NCBI RefSeq assembly: GCF_019303475.1
Contig: NZ_JABLSI010000014.1
Location: 1-64,000, forward strand
DNA: 64,000 bases
Direction: 5' to 3'
Origin: Streptomyces sp. JJ38
GTDB lineage: Bacteria; Actinomycetota; Actinomycetes; Streptomycetales; Streptomycetaceae
A model generated the notes under the pieces. That model ran no database searches. It saw only the letters and a list, made by a program, of their open reading frames with translations, and was not told where the DNA came from. Each line of letters begins with the position of its first letter. The first letter of the stretch is position 1. The translations under genes and the position numbers were made by a program. Shown in pieces: positions 19,577-29,797 of the stretch.

Positions 19577-19804
19577 CCTGAGTAGCGCCTCCGGCCCGTC
19601 GGCACCCGGAAGGGCAAAACCGCGTGCCCGGCGACGACACGCGCGGCAGACTGGGAAACAGACCGACGGGACGATCACTGGGGGTGGGGACCCGCAGGGG
19701 TGGCCCCTACTCACCCCTGATTCCGGTGGCACGTTCGTGGATCGCACAGGGCGATCACCTAACGTGTCGCTTACCTCAGGGATTGACAGCCGGGAGAGAC
19801 CTCG

Positions 19805-21592
19805 ATGCTCGACACCGCGGGGGAGCGGGTACCTTTCCCTGGTCAGGACCGCCCCCCAGAGCCGGCGTGGAAACGCGCGGGCCGGCACACGCTGGACGCC
19901 GCGCGCAGACCGTACTGGGACCGGCACGACGAGACGTGGCTGGTGCGCCGCTGGCCGGACCTCACGGCCACGACCGTGGCCACCCTGTTCTTCTGGCTGT
20001 CCCTGACCCCCTCACTGGTACCCCGCCCCTGGGCGCTCCAGGGCGTGATCGGCGGCATCACCGCGGCCATCGGCTACGGCATCGGCGCGCTGCTGAGCTG
20101 GATCGGGCCCGCCGTCGTGCGCTGGCGCCCGAGCGCGGAGGTGCAGCTGCGGGTGCGCGCTCACGCCTGGCAGGCGTACTGGGTCCTCAGCCTCAGCCTC
20201 ACGGTCCTCCTGCTGGGCGAGAGCGCCGACATGCAGCGGGAGCTGCGCAAGCTCCAGGAGCTGCCGCCCACCCTCACCTGGCACTCGATGATGATCGCGC
20301 TGCTGGCCGTCGCCCTGTGCTCGCTCCTGCTCCTGGTGGCCCGGCTCATCCGGCTCGGCACCCGCAAGCTCATCGACCTCCTGCTGCGCTTCGTGCCCCG
20401 GCCCGTCGCCGTCACCGCCGGGCTGCTCATCAGCGCCATGGTCGTGACGTTCGGCGCCAAGGACGTCGTCTTCGAGCGCGGCGTCGTGGACATCGCCTCG
20501 AACATCGCGGCCAACACGGACCGGAGCACCCACAAGGGCATCGTCCAGTCCGACTCGCCGTTCGTCTCCGGCAGCCCGCAGTCGCTGATCCGCTGGGAGG
20601 ACCTGGGGTACCAGGGCCGCAACTTCACCGGCAGCGTGCTCTCCCGGCAGCAGATCAGCTCCTTCACCGAGCGCCCGTCGATGGACCCGATCCGGGTCTA
20701 CGTCGGACGGGCGGCGGCGGACGGCTACACCGAACAGACGGCGCTGGCCATGGCCGAGCTGGAGCGCACGGGCGCGTTCGAGCGTGAGGTCCTGGCCATC
20801 GCCGGGACGACCGGCAGCGGCTGGATCGACGCCCGCACCGCCGAGCCGCTGGAGTACCTCTACAACGGCGACACCGCCATCGTCGCCATCCAGTACTCCT
20901 ACCTGCCCAGCTGGGTGTCCTTCCTGGTGGACCGGGAGGAGGCAGGCCGGGCGACCCGTGAGCTGGTCATGGCCGTGCGGGAGCGGCTCGACGCCTTGCC
21001 CGCGGCCGAGCGGCCCAAGTTCGTCGTCTTCGGCGAGTCCATGGGCGCGACGGCCGTCGAGGACTCCTTCGACGGCCTCGACGACATGCTGGCCACGACC
21101 GACGGCGCGCTGCTGGTGGGCCCGCCGAACTACTCCCCCGTGTGGTCGGAGATCACCGAGAACCGGGACCCGGGGAGCCCGGTGTGGCGCCCGGAGTACG
21201 AGGACGGCCGGCATGTGCGGTTCGCCCAGTACCCGCAGCGCGACCTGCGACGTCCGGACGGCGAGTGGGCCTTCCCGCGCGTGGTCTACCTGCAGAACGC
21301 CTCGGACCCGATCGTGTGGTGGTCGCCCGACCTCGCCCTCCAGCCGCCGGAGTGGCTGGAGGAGCCGCTGGGCCCGGACGTCACCGAGGAGCTGAACTGG
21401 TTCCCGTTCGTCACCTTCTGGCAGACGGCCGTGGACATGAGCATGTCGTACGGCGTGGAGGCGCCGCACGGCCACCGCTACGGTACGAACGCCGTGGAGG
21501 GCTGGGCCGCCGTGCTCCCGCCCGAGGGCTGGACCGAAGCGGACACCCTGCGGCTCAAGGCCTTCGCCGAAGCCCACGAGTCCCCGTACTGA
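19805..21592 (+). CDS. Membrane alpha/beta-hydrolase, Abhydrolase_9 (DUF2319-like)
   Basis: The 595-residue product has an N-terminal membrane part with four or five helices (residues about 60-215, for example TVATLFFWLSLTPSLVPRPW and WVLSLSLTVLLLGES). A large C-terminal hydrolase domain follows, with nucleophile motif VFGESMG (Ser412). PRPW before the second helix and the IRVYVGRAA entry into the hydrolase part are typical of the actinobacterial Abhydrolase_9 family. Its substrate is unknown; a lipid or envelope ester is plausible. ATG at 19805 is supported by a GGGAGAG-like site. The neighbours are unrelated in strand. Confidence 0.88.
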   Translation: MLDTAGERVPFPGQDRPPEPAWKRAGRHTLDAARRPYWDRHDETWLVRRWPDLTATTVATLFFWLSLTPSLVPRPWALQGVIGGITAAIGYGIGALLSWIGPAVVRWRPSAEVQLRVRAHAWQAYWVLSLSLTVLLLGESADMQRELRKLQELPPTLTWHSMMIALLAVALCSLLLLVARLIRLGTRKLIDLLLRFVPRPVAVTAGLLISAMVVTFGAKDVVFERGVVDIASNIAANTDRSTHKGIVQSDSPFVSGSPQSLIRWEDLGYQGRNFTGSVLSRQQISSFTERPSMDPIRVYVGRAAADGYTEQTALAMAELERTGAFEREVLAIAGTTGSGWIDARTAEPLEYLYNGDTAIVAIQYSYLPSWVSFLVDREEAGRATRELVMAVRERLDALPAAERPKFVVFGESMGATAVEDSFDGLDDMLATTDGALLVGPPNYSPVWSEITENRDPGSPVWRPEYEDGRHVRFAQYPQRDLRRPDGEWAFPRVVYLQNASDPIVWWSPDLALQPPEWLEEPLGPDVTEELNWFPFVTFWQTAVDMSMSYGVEAPHGHRYGTNAVEGWAAVLPPEGWTEADTLRLKAFAEAHESPY

Positions 21593-21643
21593 TCCGCGGG
21601 CGGGCGAGAGGCTTCCGGAGGCCGGCGCCCGTCCCGGCGGAGG

Positions 21644-23062
21644 TCAGTCGGGGCGGCGCTCGTCCTCGGCGCGCGCGCCCTCCGGCCCCAGCTCCGTCTC
21701 GACCAGCTCGTGCACCGCCTCCTGACCGGGGTCCAGCGTGCCCATGGGCTGGAGCTCACCGCGGGCGCCCCCCGGCGGCACGGCCGGTGACATGTCGGAG
21801 GCCGTCGAACCGTACAGCCGGTGCGCCTCCGGATGTCGCTGCGCCGCGTACGAGCGCAGATAGCCGACGACCGTGTTGGTCACCGCCACCAGCGGCACCG
21901 AGAGGACGGCGCCGGGGATGCCGGCCAGCAGTGAACCGCTGGTCACGGTCAGCACGACGGCCAGCGGGTGCACCTGCACCATGCGGCCCAGGATGAACGG
22001 CTGGAGGACGTTGCCCTCGATCTGCTGCACCAGCAGGACGACGCCCAGAGCCAGCAGCGCCGTGACGAGCCCGTTGGTGACGAACGCGACGACCACGGCC
22101 AGCGCGCCGGAGACCACGGCGCCGACCAACGGCACGAAGGCGAAGAGGAAGACGATGACCGCCAGCGGCACCGCCATCGGCACCCCGAGGATCCAGATGC
22201 CCGCGCCGATGCCGATGGCGTCGATCATCGCGACGATGACCGTGCCGCGCACGTATCCGGTCAGGGTGACCCACGCCCGCGGCCCGGCCCCCGCCACGCC
22301 CTCCCGGGCGCTCAGCGGTACGAACTTCAGGCACCACATCCACACCCGGCGGCCGTCGTAGAGGAGGAAGAGGCAGACGAAGGCGGCCAGCGCCGCGCCG
22401 CTGAAGAACTGGACCAGGAAGGACGCGCCCTCCAGACCCGCGCTGGTGAGGTCCTGGCTGTGCTCGCCGATCCACTGGTTGAGGTTGTCGACGAAGTCGT
22501 TGAGCTGTTCCTCGGTCACCTGGAAGGGACTGTCGAGGATCGCGTGCCGCAGTTCGTCGAGGCCGTCCTGCACCTGGCGGGTCAGGTCCTCCTGGTTCTC
22601 GATGACCTGCCAGACCACGAACCAGCCGATGAGCCCCATCACGGCGAAGCCGCTGATGAAGGTCGTCGCCGTGGCCAGACCGCGCCCGAGGCCGATGCGC
22701 CGCAGCCGGGCGACCGTGGGCTGGAGCAGGGCGGTGATGAGCAGCCCGGCGGAGAACGCGATGACCACCAGGCTGAGCGCGCCGACCACCTGGATCAGCA
22801 CCCACACGACCCCGGCCAGGACGAGGATCCGCCAGCCCGCCTCGGAGGCGACCCGGATGCCCCACGGGATGACCGTCTCGGGCGCGGGCTGCCTGGGCGG
22901 CGCGGGCGGGGGCGGGGGCACCTCCTCGACCGGCTCCGGCTGGACACGCCGGCCGCGCTCCCGGTCCATGACCTCGCGCTCCTGTTCGGCACGGTGGCGG
23001 TACTCCGCCACCCGCGAGGCGAACCGGGACGCTCCCGATCTCAGCCGCTCAAGTCCTGACAT
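21644..23062 (-). CDS. AI-2E family transporter
   Basis: The 472-residue AI-2E/TqsA-type membrane protein has a charged coiled N terminus (1-60) with a proline run at about 48-57, and eight predicted helices. Family landmarks are the first pair (ILVLAGVVWVLIQVVGALSLV), the long amphipathic middle (ENQEDLTRQVQDGLDELR), YDGRRVWMWCLKFVPL and the C-terminal GNVLQPFILGRMVQVHPL and AVLSVPLVAV. Members export quorum signals or act as sodium/proton antiporters; the substrate here is not known. ATG at 23062 (MSGLERLRSG) is chosen as the start. Confidence 0.92.
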   Translation of the reverse strand: MSGLERLRSGASRFASRVAEYRHRAEQEREVMDRERGRRVQPEPVEEVPPPPPAPPRQPAPETVIPWGIRVASEAGWRILVLAGVVWVLIQVVGALSLVVIAFSAGLLITALLQPTVARLRRIGLGRGLATATTFISGFAVMGLIGWFVVWQVIENQEDLTRQVQDGLDELRHAILDSPFQVTEEQLNDFVDNLNQWIGEHSQDLTSAGLEGASFLVQFFSGAALAAFVCLFLLYDGRRVWMWCLKFVPLSAREGVAGAGPRAWVTLTGYVRGTVIVAMIDAIGIGAGIWILGVPMAVPLAVIVFLFAFVPLVGAVVSGALAVVVAFVTNGLVTALLALGVVLLVQQIEGNVLQPFILGRMVQVHPLAVVLTVTSGSLLAGIPGAVLSVPLVAVTNTVVGYLRSYAAQRHPEAHRLYGSTASDMSPAVPPGGARGELQPMGTLDPGQEAVHELVETELGPEGARAEDERRPD

Positions 23063-23208
23063 TGGTGTTTCCTTCGCCCCCGTACCCGGCCCGTCCTGTC
23101 CCACCGAGGGACGACGTTACCGGACGGAAAGGTTGCGTCCGGGCGGCAGCGCGGGCGGCCTCCCCGCCGAGGCCCCGCGCGGGCGGTACCGCGCCGGAAA
23201 CGCAGGAC

Positions 23209-23236
23209 GCCCTCCCCCACCGAAGAGGGGAAGGGC
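23209..23236 (-). terminator. Imperfect hairpin downstream of the transglycosylase gene
   Basis: GCCCTCCCCC at 23209-23218 pairs with GGGGAAGGGC at 23227-23236 with one mismatch. It lies 63 bases past the transglycosylase stop on the minus strand. Just before it, GGAGCCGGGGGGCTTCC is nearly repeated in tandem at 23266-23298. Confidence 0.4.
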
Positions 23237-23298
23237 ATCGCCGGGTGTCGCTCGCCGCGTCGGAGCCGGGGGGCTTCCCGCCGGAGCCGGGGGCTTCC

Positions 23299-24015
23299 TC
23301 AGTACCAGTGGTTGGCCTGCCAGAACTCCCAGGCCCCACACGGGCTGCCGTACCGCTCGTTCATGTAGTTCAGGCCCCACTTGATCTGCGTGGCGGGGTT
23401 GGTGCGCCAGTCCGCGCCGGCCGAGGCCATCTTGTACCCGGGCAGCGCCTGCACCAGGCCGTAGGCGCCCGAGGACGGGTTCTGCGCCTGGTAGTTCCAG
23501 CCGCTCTCCCGCTCCACGATGTTGGAGAAGCACTGGTACTGGCCGCCGCCGACGATCTGCTGCGCCATCGCCTTGACCTCGGCGATGGTGTACGAGGACT
23601 GCTGCGGGAAGTCGGTCCGCTCGGTGCTGCGGCTGGCGGCCTGCCGGGCCTCCTCGCGCTCCTTCGCGGCCCGCTCGGCGGCCTCCTTGGCCTTCCGCGC
23701 CTCCTCGGCGGCCTGCTTCTTGGCCTCGGCCTCCTTGGCGGCGGCCTTGCGCGCGCTCTCCGCGGCGGACTTCTTGGCCGCGTCGTTGGCGGCGTCCGTC
23801 TGAACGTCCACCTGCTGCGTCAGGGAGGCGGTCTGCACCTGGGTGGTGCCGTCGACGGGGATGTCGGCGAGCAGCGTCGCGTCGGAGGCGGCGAGCTCGA
23901 CCGGCTCCGCACCGATCTGCTGGTTCCCGGAGGCCACACCGACGACGGCGCCGACGGTGGTGACCGCGGTGGCGGACGCCACGGCGAATCCCCGGACCGA
24001 AATCCGAGCAGTCAC
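23299..24015 (-). CDS. Secreted transglycosylase SLT-domain protein
   Basis: The 238-residue product has a signal peptide (ISVRGFAVASATAVTTVGAVVG, residues about 4-26), a long Ala/Glu/Lys-rich coiled stalk (about 75-130) and a C-terminal lysozyme-like domain. That domain carries the catalytic glutamate in NIVERESGWN, then PSSGAYGLVQALPG and a final WGLNYMNERYGSPCGAWEFW. It is expected to cleave peptidoglycan outside the cell, in growth or germination. GTG at 24015 is supported by a GGAAGGAA site. I looked for the c-di-AMP riboswitch that often precedes such genes and did not recognise it. Confidence 0.92.
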   Translation of the reverse strand: MTARISVRGFAVASATAVTTVGAVVGVASGNQQIGAEPVELAASDATLLADIPVDGTTQVQTASLTQQVDVQTDAANDAAKKSAAESARKAAAKEAEAKKQAAEEARKAKEAAERAAKEREEARQAASRSTERTDFPQQSSYTIAEVKAMAQQIVGGGQYQCFSNIVERESGWNYQAQNPSSGAYGLVQALPGYKMASAGADWRTNPATQIKWGLNYMNERYGSPCGAWEFWQANHWY

Positions 24016-24088
24016 ACAGTTTCCTTCCACAGTGCCCACGGTGGTGACCCCGCGGGCAGAATCGTGCCCCTGGCGCTGACCTCCGTCA

Positions 24089-24105
24089 GTACATGTTCGT
24101 ACATG
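24089..24105. promoter_or_regulatory. Tandem GTACATG repeats in the transglycosylase leader
   Basis: Two GTACATG copies are separated by TTC, 74-90 bases upstream of the GTG start. The AT-rich, locally palindromic element may be an operator or part of the promoter. Confidence 0.35.
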
Positions 24106-24342
24106 GCCACAGGAGGTACGGGCCCGGATGGGGTCTCCCTGCGGGAGCCCGCGTGGTTCTTCGGGCGGCATACGGCGGTGATGTCTGTTGAGTTGTGTGG
24201 TGCGGCACCCCTGGAGATGCGGTTGGCCGTATGCGGGGCCTGACAGGAACCACACCCTGCCGGAAGCGCGGTGCCGATGGCAATTCCGAGCGACGTGGCA
24301 AAGCTCACATCCCGTTTGCACCAGGGGCTTTGTGGAAACGCG

Positions 24343-24371
24343 AGCGTAGCCGGGCGTGACCCGGCTACGCT
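24343..24371 (-). terminator. Terminator-like hairpin downstream of phoH-like gene
   Basis: Perfect 12-bp arms at 24343-24354 and 24360-24371 enclose a five-base loop. It lies 141 bases past the phoH-like stop on the minus strand and may instead insulate the transglycosylase gene. Confidence 0.55.
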
Positions 24372-24511
24372 GCTCCACCCTTTGACGGCGTGTCATTCCC
24401 CTTGCCCGCAATCACACCCCTTCGCGGCCTTTCTCACCCCTGTCCGGAATCACCCCGGCGCGGCCGTATCCACCCGCGGCTGCGCGCGCGGAACGGCCGT
24501 CCGAAGCCAGG

Positions 24512-25843
24512 TCAGATACGGCCCTCTTCCAACATTTCGGTCACCAGTGCTGCGATCGGCGAGCGCTCGGAACGCGTCAGCGTGATGTGGGCGAACAGCG
24601 GGTGCCCCTTCAGCTTCTCCACCACCGCGACCACGCCGTCGTAACGCCCCACCCGGAGGTTGTCGCGCTGGGCGACGTCGTGGGTCAGCACGACCCGCGA
24701 GTCCTGACCGATGCGGGAGAGCACCGTCAACAGCACGTTCCGCTCCAGGGACTGGGCCTCGTCCACGATCACGAACGCGTCGTGCAGCGAGCGCCCCCGG
24801 ATGTGGGTGAGGGGCAGCACCTCCAGCATCCCGCGCGCGACGATCTCCTCGATCACCTCGCGCGTCGTCACCGCGGACAGCGTGTCGAAGACGGCCTGCG
24901 CCCAGGGGTTCATCTTCTCGTCGGCCGTGCCCGGGAGGTAGCCCAGGTCCTGGCCGCCGACCGCGTACAGCGGGCGGAACACCATCACCTTGCTGTGCTG
25001 CCGCCGTTCCAGCACCGCCTCCAGCCCCGCGCACAGCGCCAGCGCCGACTTGCCGGTACCGGCCCGGCCGCCCATCGAGACGATCCCGACCTCGGGGTCG
25101 AGCAGCAGGTCGAGCGCGATGCGCTGCTCCGCCGAGCGACCGTGGATGCCGAACGCCTCGCGGTCGCCGCGCACCAGGCGGACCCGGCCGTCCGGCGTGA
25201 CCCGTCCGAGCGCCCTGCCCTTCTCCGACTGCAGCACCAGGCCCGTGTGCACGGGCAGGCCCGCCGCCTGCGGAACCGAGACGGTGTCCGCGCAGTCCGG
25301 ATCGAAGAGTTCGTCGATGGCCTGGCCGGGCAGCGTCAGCTCGCTCATGCCCGTCCAGCCCGACTCGGTGATCGCCAGCTCGGCCCGGTACTCCTCGGCC
25401 AGCAGCCCCACCGAGGACGCCTTGATCCGCAGCGGCAGGTCCTTGGAGACGACGGTGACGTCGAACCCCTCGGCCTGCAGGTTCCGGGCCACGGCCAGGA
25501 TGCGCGAGTCGTTGTCCCCCAGCCGGAAACCGGCGGGCAGCACACCCGTGTCCGAGTGGTTCAGCTCCACCCGCAGGGTGCCGCCGAGTTCACCGATCGG
25601 GATGGGTGCGTCCAACCTCCCGTACCGCACCCGGTACCCGTCCAGCCGCCGGAGTGCCTCGCGGGCGAAATAGCCCAGCTCGGGGTGGTGGCGCTTGGCC
25701 TCCAGCTCCGTGACCACGACGACGGGCAGCACGACTTCGTGCTCGTCGAAGCGGGCCATGGCCCCCGGGTCGGCGAGCAGGACGCTGGTGTCGATGACAT
25801 AGGTGCGCCGGTCGTTCTCGCGGCGCTTCTTGCTGGTCACCAC
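24512..25843 (-). CDS. PIN domain-PhoH family ATPase
   Basis: This is a 443-residue fusion of an N-terminal PIN ribonuclease domain (residues about 14-160: [37 protein letters not shown] with the conserved acidic residues) to a PhoH2-type ATPase. The ATPase has Walker [14 protein letters not shown] and Walker [15 protein letters not shown]. Mycobacterial PhoH2 of this arrangement is an ATP-dependent RNA helicase and ribonuclease. The start is one of two tandem GTG codons at 25843/25840, with GAGGGGG upstream. A 364-bp gap separates it from the cis-prenyltransferase gene. Confidence 0.94.
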   Translation of the reverse strand: MVTSKKRRENDRRTYVIDTSVLLADPGAMARFDEHEVVLPVVVVTELEAKRHHPELGYFAREALRRLDGYRVRYGRLDAPIPIGELGGTLRVELNHSDTGVLPAGFRLGDNDSRILAVARNLQAEGFDVTVVSKDLPLRIKASSVGLLAEEYRAELAITESGWTGMSELTLPGQAIDELFDPDCADTVSVPQAAGLPVHTGLVLQSEKGRALGRVTPDGRVRLVRGDREAFGIHGRSAEQRIALDLLLDPEVGIVSMGGRAGTGKSALALCAGLEAVLERRQHSKVMVFRPLYAVGGQDLGYLPGTADEKMNPWAQAVFDTLSAVTTREVIEEIVARGMLEVLPLTHIRGRSLHDAFVIVDEAQSLERNVLLTVLSRIGQDSRVVLTHDVAQRDNLRVGRYDGVVAVVEKLKGHPLFAHITLTRSERSPIAALVTEMLEEGRI

Positions 25844-26207
25844 GGATGGACGAACCCCCTCGGCAGAGGATGGTGCGCGAGCCCGCCGGTTCGCGGGTCG
25901 CTGCGGAACGAGGCCGGGCCGCCCGCTGCCTGTGCGGGCCGGACACCGGCCCCCCGCGTCCCCGCACCCGCGGTGCGACGTCCGTGGCTGGCAAAGGGCC
26001 TCCCGGGGCCGACCTCCCCGTCTGGGTGTCGGCCTGCCAGGGGTATTCCCCCGCGCCGCCGTCCGCATGCCTTGGCATATGCGGACGGCGAGACGAACTC
26101 CCCGACACCCGCGAGTGAACGGGGAGGTCAGCCGTGCGGGCCCGCCCCCGGCCGGCGCACGCCCGACGCCACTCCGGCGCGCTTTGGGGCCGCGTCGGTC
26201 CGGGGTG
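25844..26207. other. Non-coding region upstream of the PIN-PhoH gene
   Basis: These 364 bases contain the hairpin at 26057-26090 and the presumed promoter of the phoH-like gene. No ORF with coding character or known RNA motif is recognised. Confidence 0.6.
26057..26090 (-). terminator. Hairpin downstream of the cis-prenyltransferase gene
   Basis: CGCCGTCCGCAT (26057-26068) pairs perfectly with ATGCGGACGGCG (26079-26090). The ten-base loop can itself pair GC with GC. It lies about 118 bases after the prenyltransferase stop. Confidence 0.55.
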
Positions 26208-26975
<768 letters not shown>

Positions 26976-27099
26976 CCGAGCCCGTCGCCCCTTCCACTGC
27001 CCACGTCGCACGCCGCGAGAAGCCTACTGCCCGTCAGTGGAGCCGGGCGCCCCGGGCGGCTCCGGGGCGATGTCGGCGGCCCGTGATAGTCAGAGGAGC

Positions 27100-28164
27100 A
27101 TGACCGGCACGACCAGCACCACGACCAGTACCGAGCACTACGCGGCGGCGGACTCCCGCTACGACACGATGGAGTACCGCCGCAGCGGCCGGAGCGGGCT
27201 CAAGCTCCCCGCCGTCTCCCTGGGCCTGTGGCACAACTTCGGTGACGACCGCGCGCTGGCCACGCAACGCGCCATCCTCCGCCGCGCCTTCGACCTCGGC
27301 GTCACCCACTTCGACCTGGCCAACAACTACGGACCGCCGCCCGGCTCCGCCGAGCTGAACTTCGGCAAGATCCTCGGCCAGGACTTCCGCCCCTACCGCG
27401 AGGAGCTGGTCGTCTCCACCAAGGCGGGCTACCTCATGCACCCCGGCCCGTACGGGGAGTGGGGCTCCCGCAAGTACCTGCTGTCCTCCCTGGACGTCTC
27501 GCTGCGCCGGATGGGGCTGGACTACGTCGACATCTTCTACTCGCACCGCTTCGACCCCGACACCCCGCTCGAGGAGACGATGGGCGCCCTGGCCTCCGCC
27601 GTCCAGCAGGGCAAGGCGCTCTACGTCGGGCTGTCCTCCTACAACACCCAGCGCACCCGGGAGGCGGTGGGCCTCCTGCGCGAGATGGGGGTACGCCCGC
27701 TCATCCACCAGCCCTCCTACTCCATGATCAACCGCTGGACGGAGGAGGACGGCCTGCTCGACACCCTGGAGGACGCGGAGATGGGCTGCATCGCCTTCGC
27801 CCCGCTCGCCCAGGGCCTGCTCACGGACAAGTACCTCCACGGCATCCCCGAGGGCTCGCGGGCCAGCCGCGGCACCTCGCTCGACCCCGGCCTGCTGACG
27901 GACGAGGTGGTCGGCCGCCTGCGCGCGCTCAACGGCATCGCCGAGCGGCGCGGCCAGAGCCTCGCCCAGCTGGCGCTGTGCTGGGTCCTGCGCGACCCCC
28001 GGATGACCTCGGCCCTCATCGGCGCGAGCAGCGTGGCCCAGCTGGAGGCCAACGTCGCGGCACTGGGCGCCCCGCCGCTGAGCGCGGAGGAGCTGGCGGA
28101 GATCGACACCCACGCGGTCTCGGCGCCGGGCACCAACCTGTGGGCCCGCAGCAGCGAGAGCTGA
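27100..28164 (+). CDS. yghZ: Aldo/keto reductase, YghZ (L-glyceraldehyde 3-phosphate reductase) type
   Basis: The 354-residue NADPH-dependent reductase is closely like E. coli YghZ (Gpr): SLGLWHNFG, THFDLANNYGPPPGSAE, VSTKAGYLMHPGPYG, SRKYLLSSLD, VDIFYSHRFDPDTP and IAFAPLAQGLLTDKYL. The catalytic tetrad is the Asp and Tyr in FDLANNY, Lys in STKAG and His in YSHR. YghZ detoxifies L-glyceraldehyde 3-phosphate and methylglyoxal. The chosen ATG lies only one base after GAGGAG, too close for an ideal site, so an internal ATG at 27169 (MEYRRSGRSG) or leaderless use is possible. Confidence 0.93.
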   Translation: MTGTTSTTTSTEHYAAADSRYDTMEYRRSGRSGLKLPAVSLGLWHNFGDDRALATQRAILRRAFDLGVTHFDLANNYGPPPGSAELNFGKILGQDFRPYREELVVSTKAGYLMHPGPYGEWGSRKYLLSSLDVSLRRMGLDYVDIFYSHRFDPDTPLEETMGALASAVQQGKALYVGLSSYNTQRTREAVGLLREMGVRPLIHQPSYSMINRWTEEDGLLDTLEDAEMGCIAFAPLAQGLLTDKYLHGIPEGSRASRGTSLDPGLLTDEVVGRLRALNGIAERRGQSLAQLALCWVLRDPRMTSALIGASSVAQLEANVAALGAPPLSAEELAEIDTHAVSAPGTNLWARSSES

Positions 28165-28262
28165 GCCGGAAGGACAAGCGGGCCGGTCCGCGGGGGACTC
28201 CATCACGCCGGGGGGACAACCCCCGGCCCCGGCCACACGGACACCCACCGGGAACGAAAAGC

Positions 28263-28295
28263 GGGCCGGTCCGTGGGGGGGATACGGACCGGCCC
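28263..28295. terminator. Bidirectional terminator hairpin
   Basis: GGGCCGGTCCGT (28263-28274) pairs perfectly with ACGGACCGGCCC (28284-28295) across a nine-base loop, between convergent genes. Part of the left arm is repeated upstream near 28179. Confidence 0.75.
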
Positions 28296-28355
28296 GAGGG
28301 GGGGTCTCCACCATAGCCCCTTCCCGGCCGTGATCCGCGCATCGTTGCCGTTTTT

Positions 28356-29084
28356 TCATAGGGCGAGTCCACCTCCGGCCACCCCCGCGAAGGCTCCGAC
28401 GATCATGAAAGGCCCGAACGGCAGAGGGGTCTTCCGCCCTGCTCGGCCCGCCAGGACCAGGGCCGCCCCATAGGCCGCACCCAGCACGAACGCCGTGAAG
28501 GTGCCCACCAGCACGGCCTGCGCGCCGTACCACCCAAGAGCGACACCGCAGGGGATCGCCAGCTTGACGTCGCCCATGCCCATACCCCGGGGATTGATGA
28601 GAAACAGCACAAAATAGCCAACCCCCAGGGCGAGACCGCCGAGCAGCGCACCGGGCCACGTCCCGCCGGCTCCGGGCAGGGGGGCGGCGAGGCCGAGCAG
28701 GGCTGCCGAGGCCGTGGCCAGCGGCAGCGTGAGCGGATCCGGCAGCCGGTGCACGCGCAGGTCGACCGCGCAGAGCAGGGCGGCCACCGGGGTCAGGGCC
28801 AGCCAGACGACGAGTTCCGGCCGCGTGCCGACGGCGGCGGCGAGCCCGCCGCACGCGACGGCCGTGGGCAGCACGAGCCGCAGGGGTGCCGGGCCATAGG
28901 CGGCGCCGGGGCAGCCAGGACACCGGCCGTCGCCCAGCCACCCCACGACGGGGTGGCCGTCCGGGCAGCGATCGCGCCACGGCTCCCCCGCCGGGACGGC
29001 GAACCGGTAGGCGGGGCGGACGAGGAGCCGTCCGGCCACGGCGCCGTACGCGACGGCGAGCAACACCACGATCAGTTCGGCCAC
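28356..29084 (-). CDS. Prepilin peptidase (A24 family)
   Basis: The 242-residue polytopic membrane aspartic protease cleaves type IV and Flp prepilins. The second catalytic aspartate is in the GXGD motif GMGMGDVKLA and the first in AVDLRVHRLPDPLT. An N-terminal cytoplasmic loop carries cysteines (DRCPDGHP, GRCPGCPG) like the zinc-binding element of bifunctional enzymes. Six or seven hydrophobic segments are seen. It is the only prepilin peptidase in the window and probably processes the Flp pilin encoded about 11 kb away. Confidence 0.93.
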   Translation of the reverse strand: MAELIVVLLAVAYGAVAGRLLVRPAYRFAVPAGEPWRDRCPDGHPVVGWLGDGRCPGCPGAAYGPAPLRLVLPTAVACGGLAAAVGTRPELVVWLALTPVAALLCAVDLRVHRLPDPLTLPLATASAALLGLAAPLPGAGGTWPGALLGGLALGVGYFVLFLINPRGMGMGDVKLAIPCGVALGWYGAQAVLVGTFTAFVLGAAYGAALVLAGRAGRKTPLPFGPFMIVGAFAGVAGGGLAL

Positions 29085-29133
29085 GACCCGAGCCTACGGA
29101 CGCGGCGGTCCCGCGGAGGACCGGATCCGGCGG

Positions 29134-29195
29134 CCGGGGTCGGTGGCCCGAGCCGGCCTCCGGGGTCGGCGCCCGGGGTCGGCGGCCGGGGTCGG
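29134..29195. repeat. Four CCGGGGTCGG copies in an intergenic region
   Basis: CCGGGGTCGG occurs at 29134, 29160, 29173 and 29186 in the 246-bp region between the divergent peptidase and DUF192 genes. The spacing is irregular. It is probably low-complexity expansion. Confidence 0.5.
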
Positions 29196-29330
29196 CTGCC
29201 CCGGGTTCGGCACCGGGCGCCCGGGGCGAGGGGCGAAGTCGTCGGGCGAGGGCGGTACGGGGACCGTTCGGCCGGGTCGCCGATCCCGACGGACAGAACT
29301 CGGCCGCCACAGCGGCTAGTCTGACCAGCC

Positions 29331-29705
29331 GTGAGCCTGCCCCCCGCGGCGGCGGCCGACGGCCCCGCCCTCCTGCACGTAGGCGGGGTGACCATCCCGC
29401 TGGAGGTCGCCGCGACCCTGCGCGCCCGCAGTCGCGGGCTGCTCGGCCGGGACGGCGTCGAGGGCGCGCTGCTCCTCACCCCGGCGGGCGGCGTCCACAC
29501 CCTCGGCATGCGGTTCCCCATCGACGTCGCCTATCTGGGCCGTGACCTGCGGGTGCTCGCCGTGCGCACGATGCGGCCCGGGCGCGTCGGCCTGCCCCGG
29601 CCGCGGGCCCGGCACGTCCTGGAGTCCGCGGCGTGCTCGATGGCCGGCTGGGGGCTCGTGCCGGGTGCCGTGGTGCGGGTGGAGCCCCTCCCGATCGGTC
29701 CCTGA
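29331..29705 (+). CDS. DUF192 family protein
   Basis: The 124-residue DUF192 protein has the conserved start of the fold (TLRARSRGLLGRDGVEGALLL), the family motif GVHTLGMRFPIDVAYL and C-terminal VLESAACSMAGWGLVPG. The family is a small beta fold of unknown function. There is no clear signal peptide, unlike many bacterial members. The GTG start at 29331 has no Shine-Dalgarno; TAGTCT lies about ten bases upstream, so translation may be leaderless. The location near the prepilin peptidase recurs in Actinobacteria, so a link to pilus biogenesis is possible but unproven. Confidence 0.88.
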   Translation: MSLPPAAAADGPALLHVGGVTIPLEVAATLRARSRGLLGRDGVEGALLLTPAGGVHTLGMRFPIDVAYLGRDLRVLAVRTMRPGRVGLPRPRARHVLESAACSMAGWGLVPGAVVRVEPLPIGP

Positions 29706-29797
29706 CCCGGGCGGCCCGGCTTCCGCGCCCCGTCTGGCCTGCGATGAATCGTTCCGTTTCGGCCCCGCCGTCCGAGCGGCCGCCTATCCTCGGGCAC

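Larger units (their letters stand above)
24016..24511. other. Non-coding region upstream of the transglycosylase gene
   Basis: These 496 bases lie between the phoH-like stop and the transglycosylase start, both on the minus strand. Visible are a perfect 12-bp hairpin at 24343-24371 and a direct repeat of GTACATG at 24089-24105. No ORF with coding character is seen. Confidence 0.6.

Noticed and set aside
24016-24300. c-di-AMP (ydaO) riboswitch before the transglycosylase gene
   Set aside because: The conserved segments I know for this riboswitch could not be recognised on the minus strand; a covariance search would decide.
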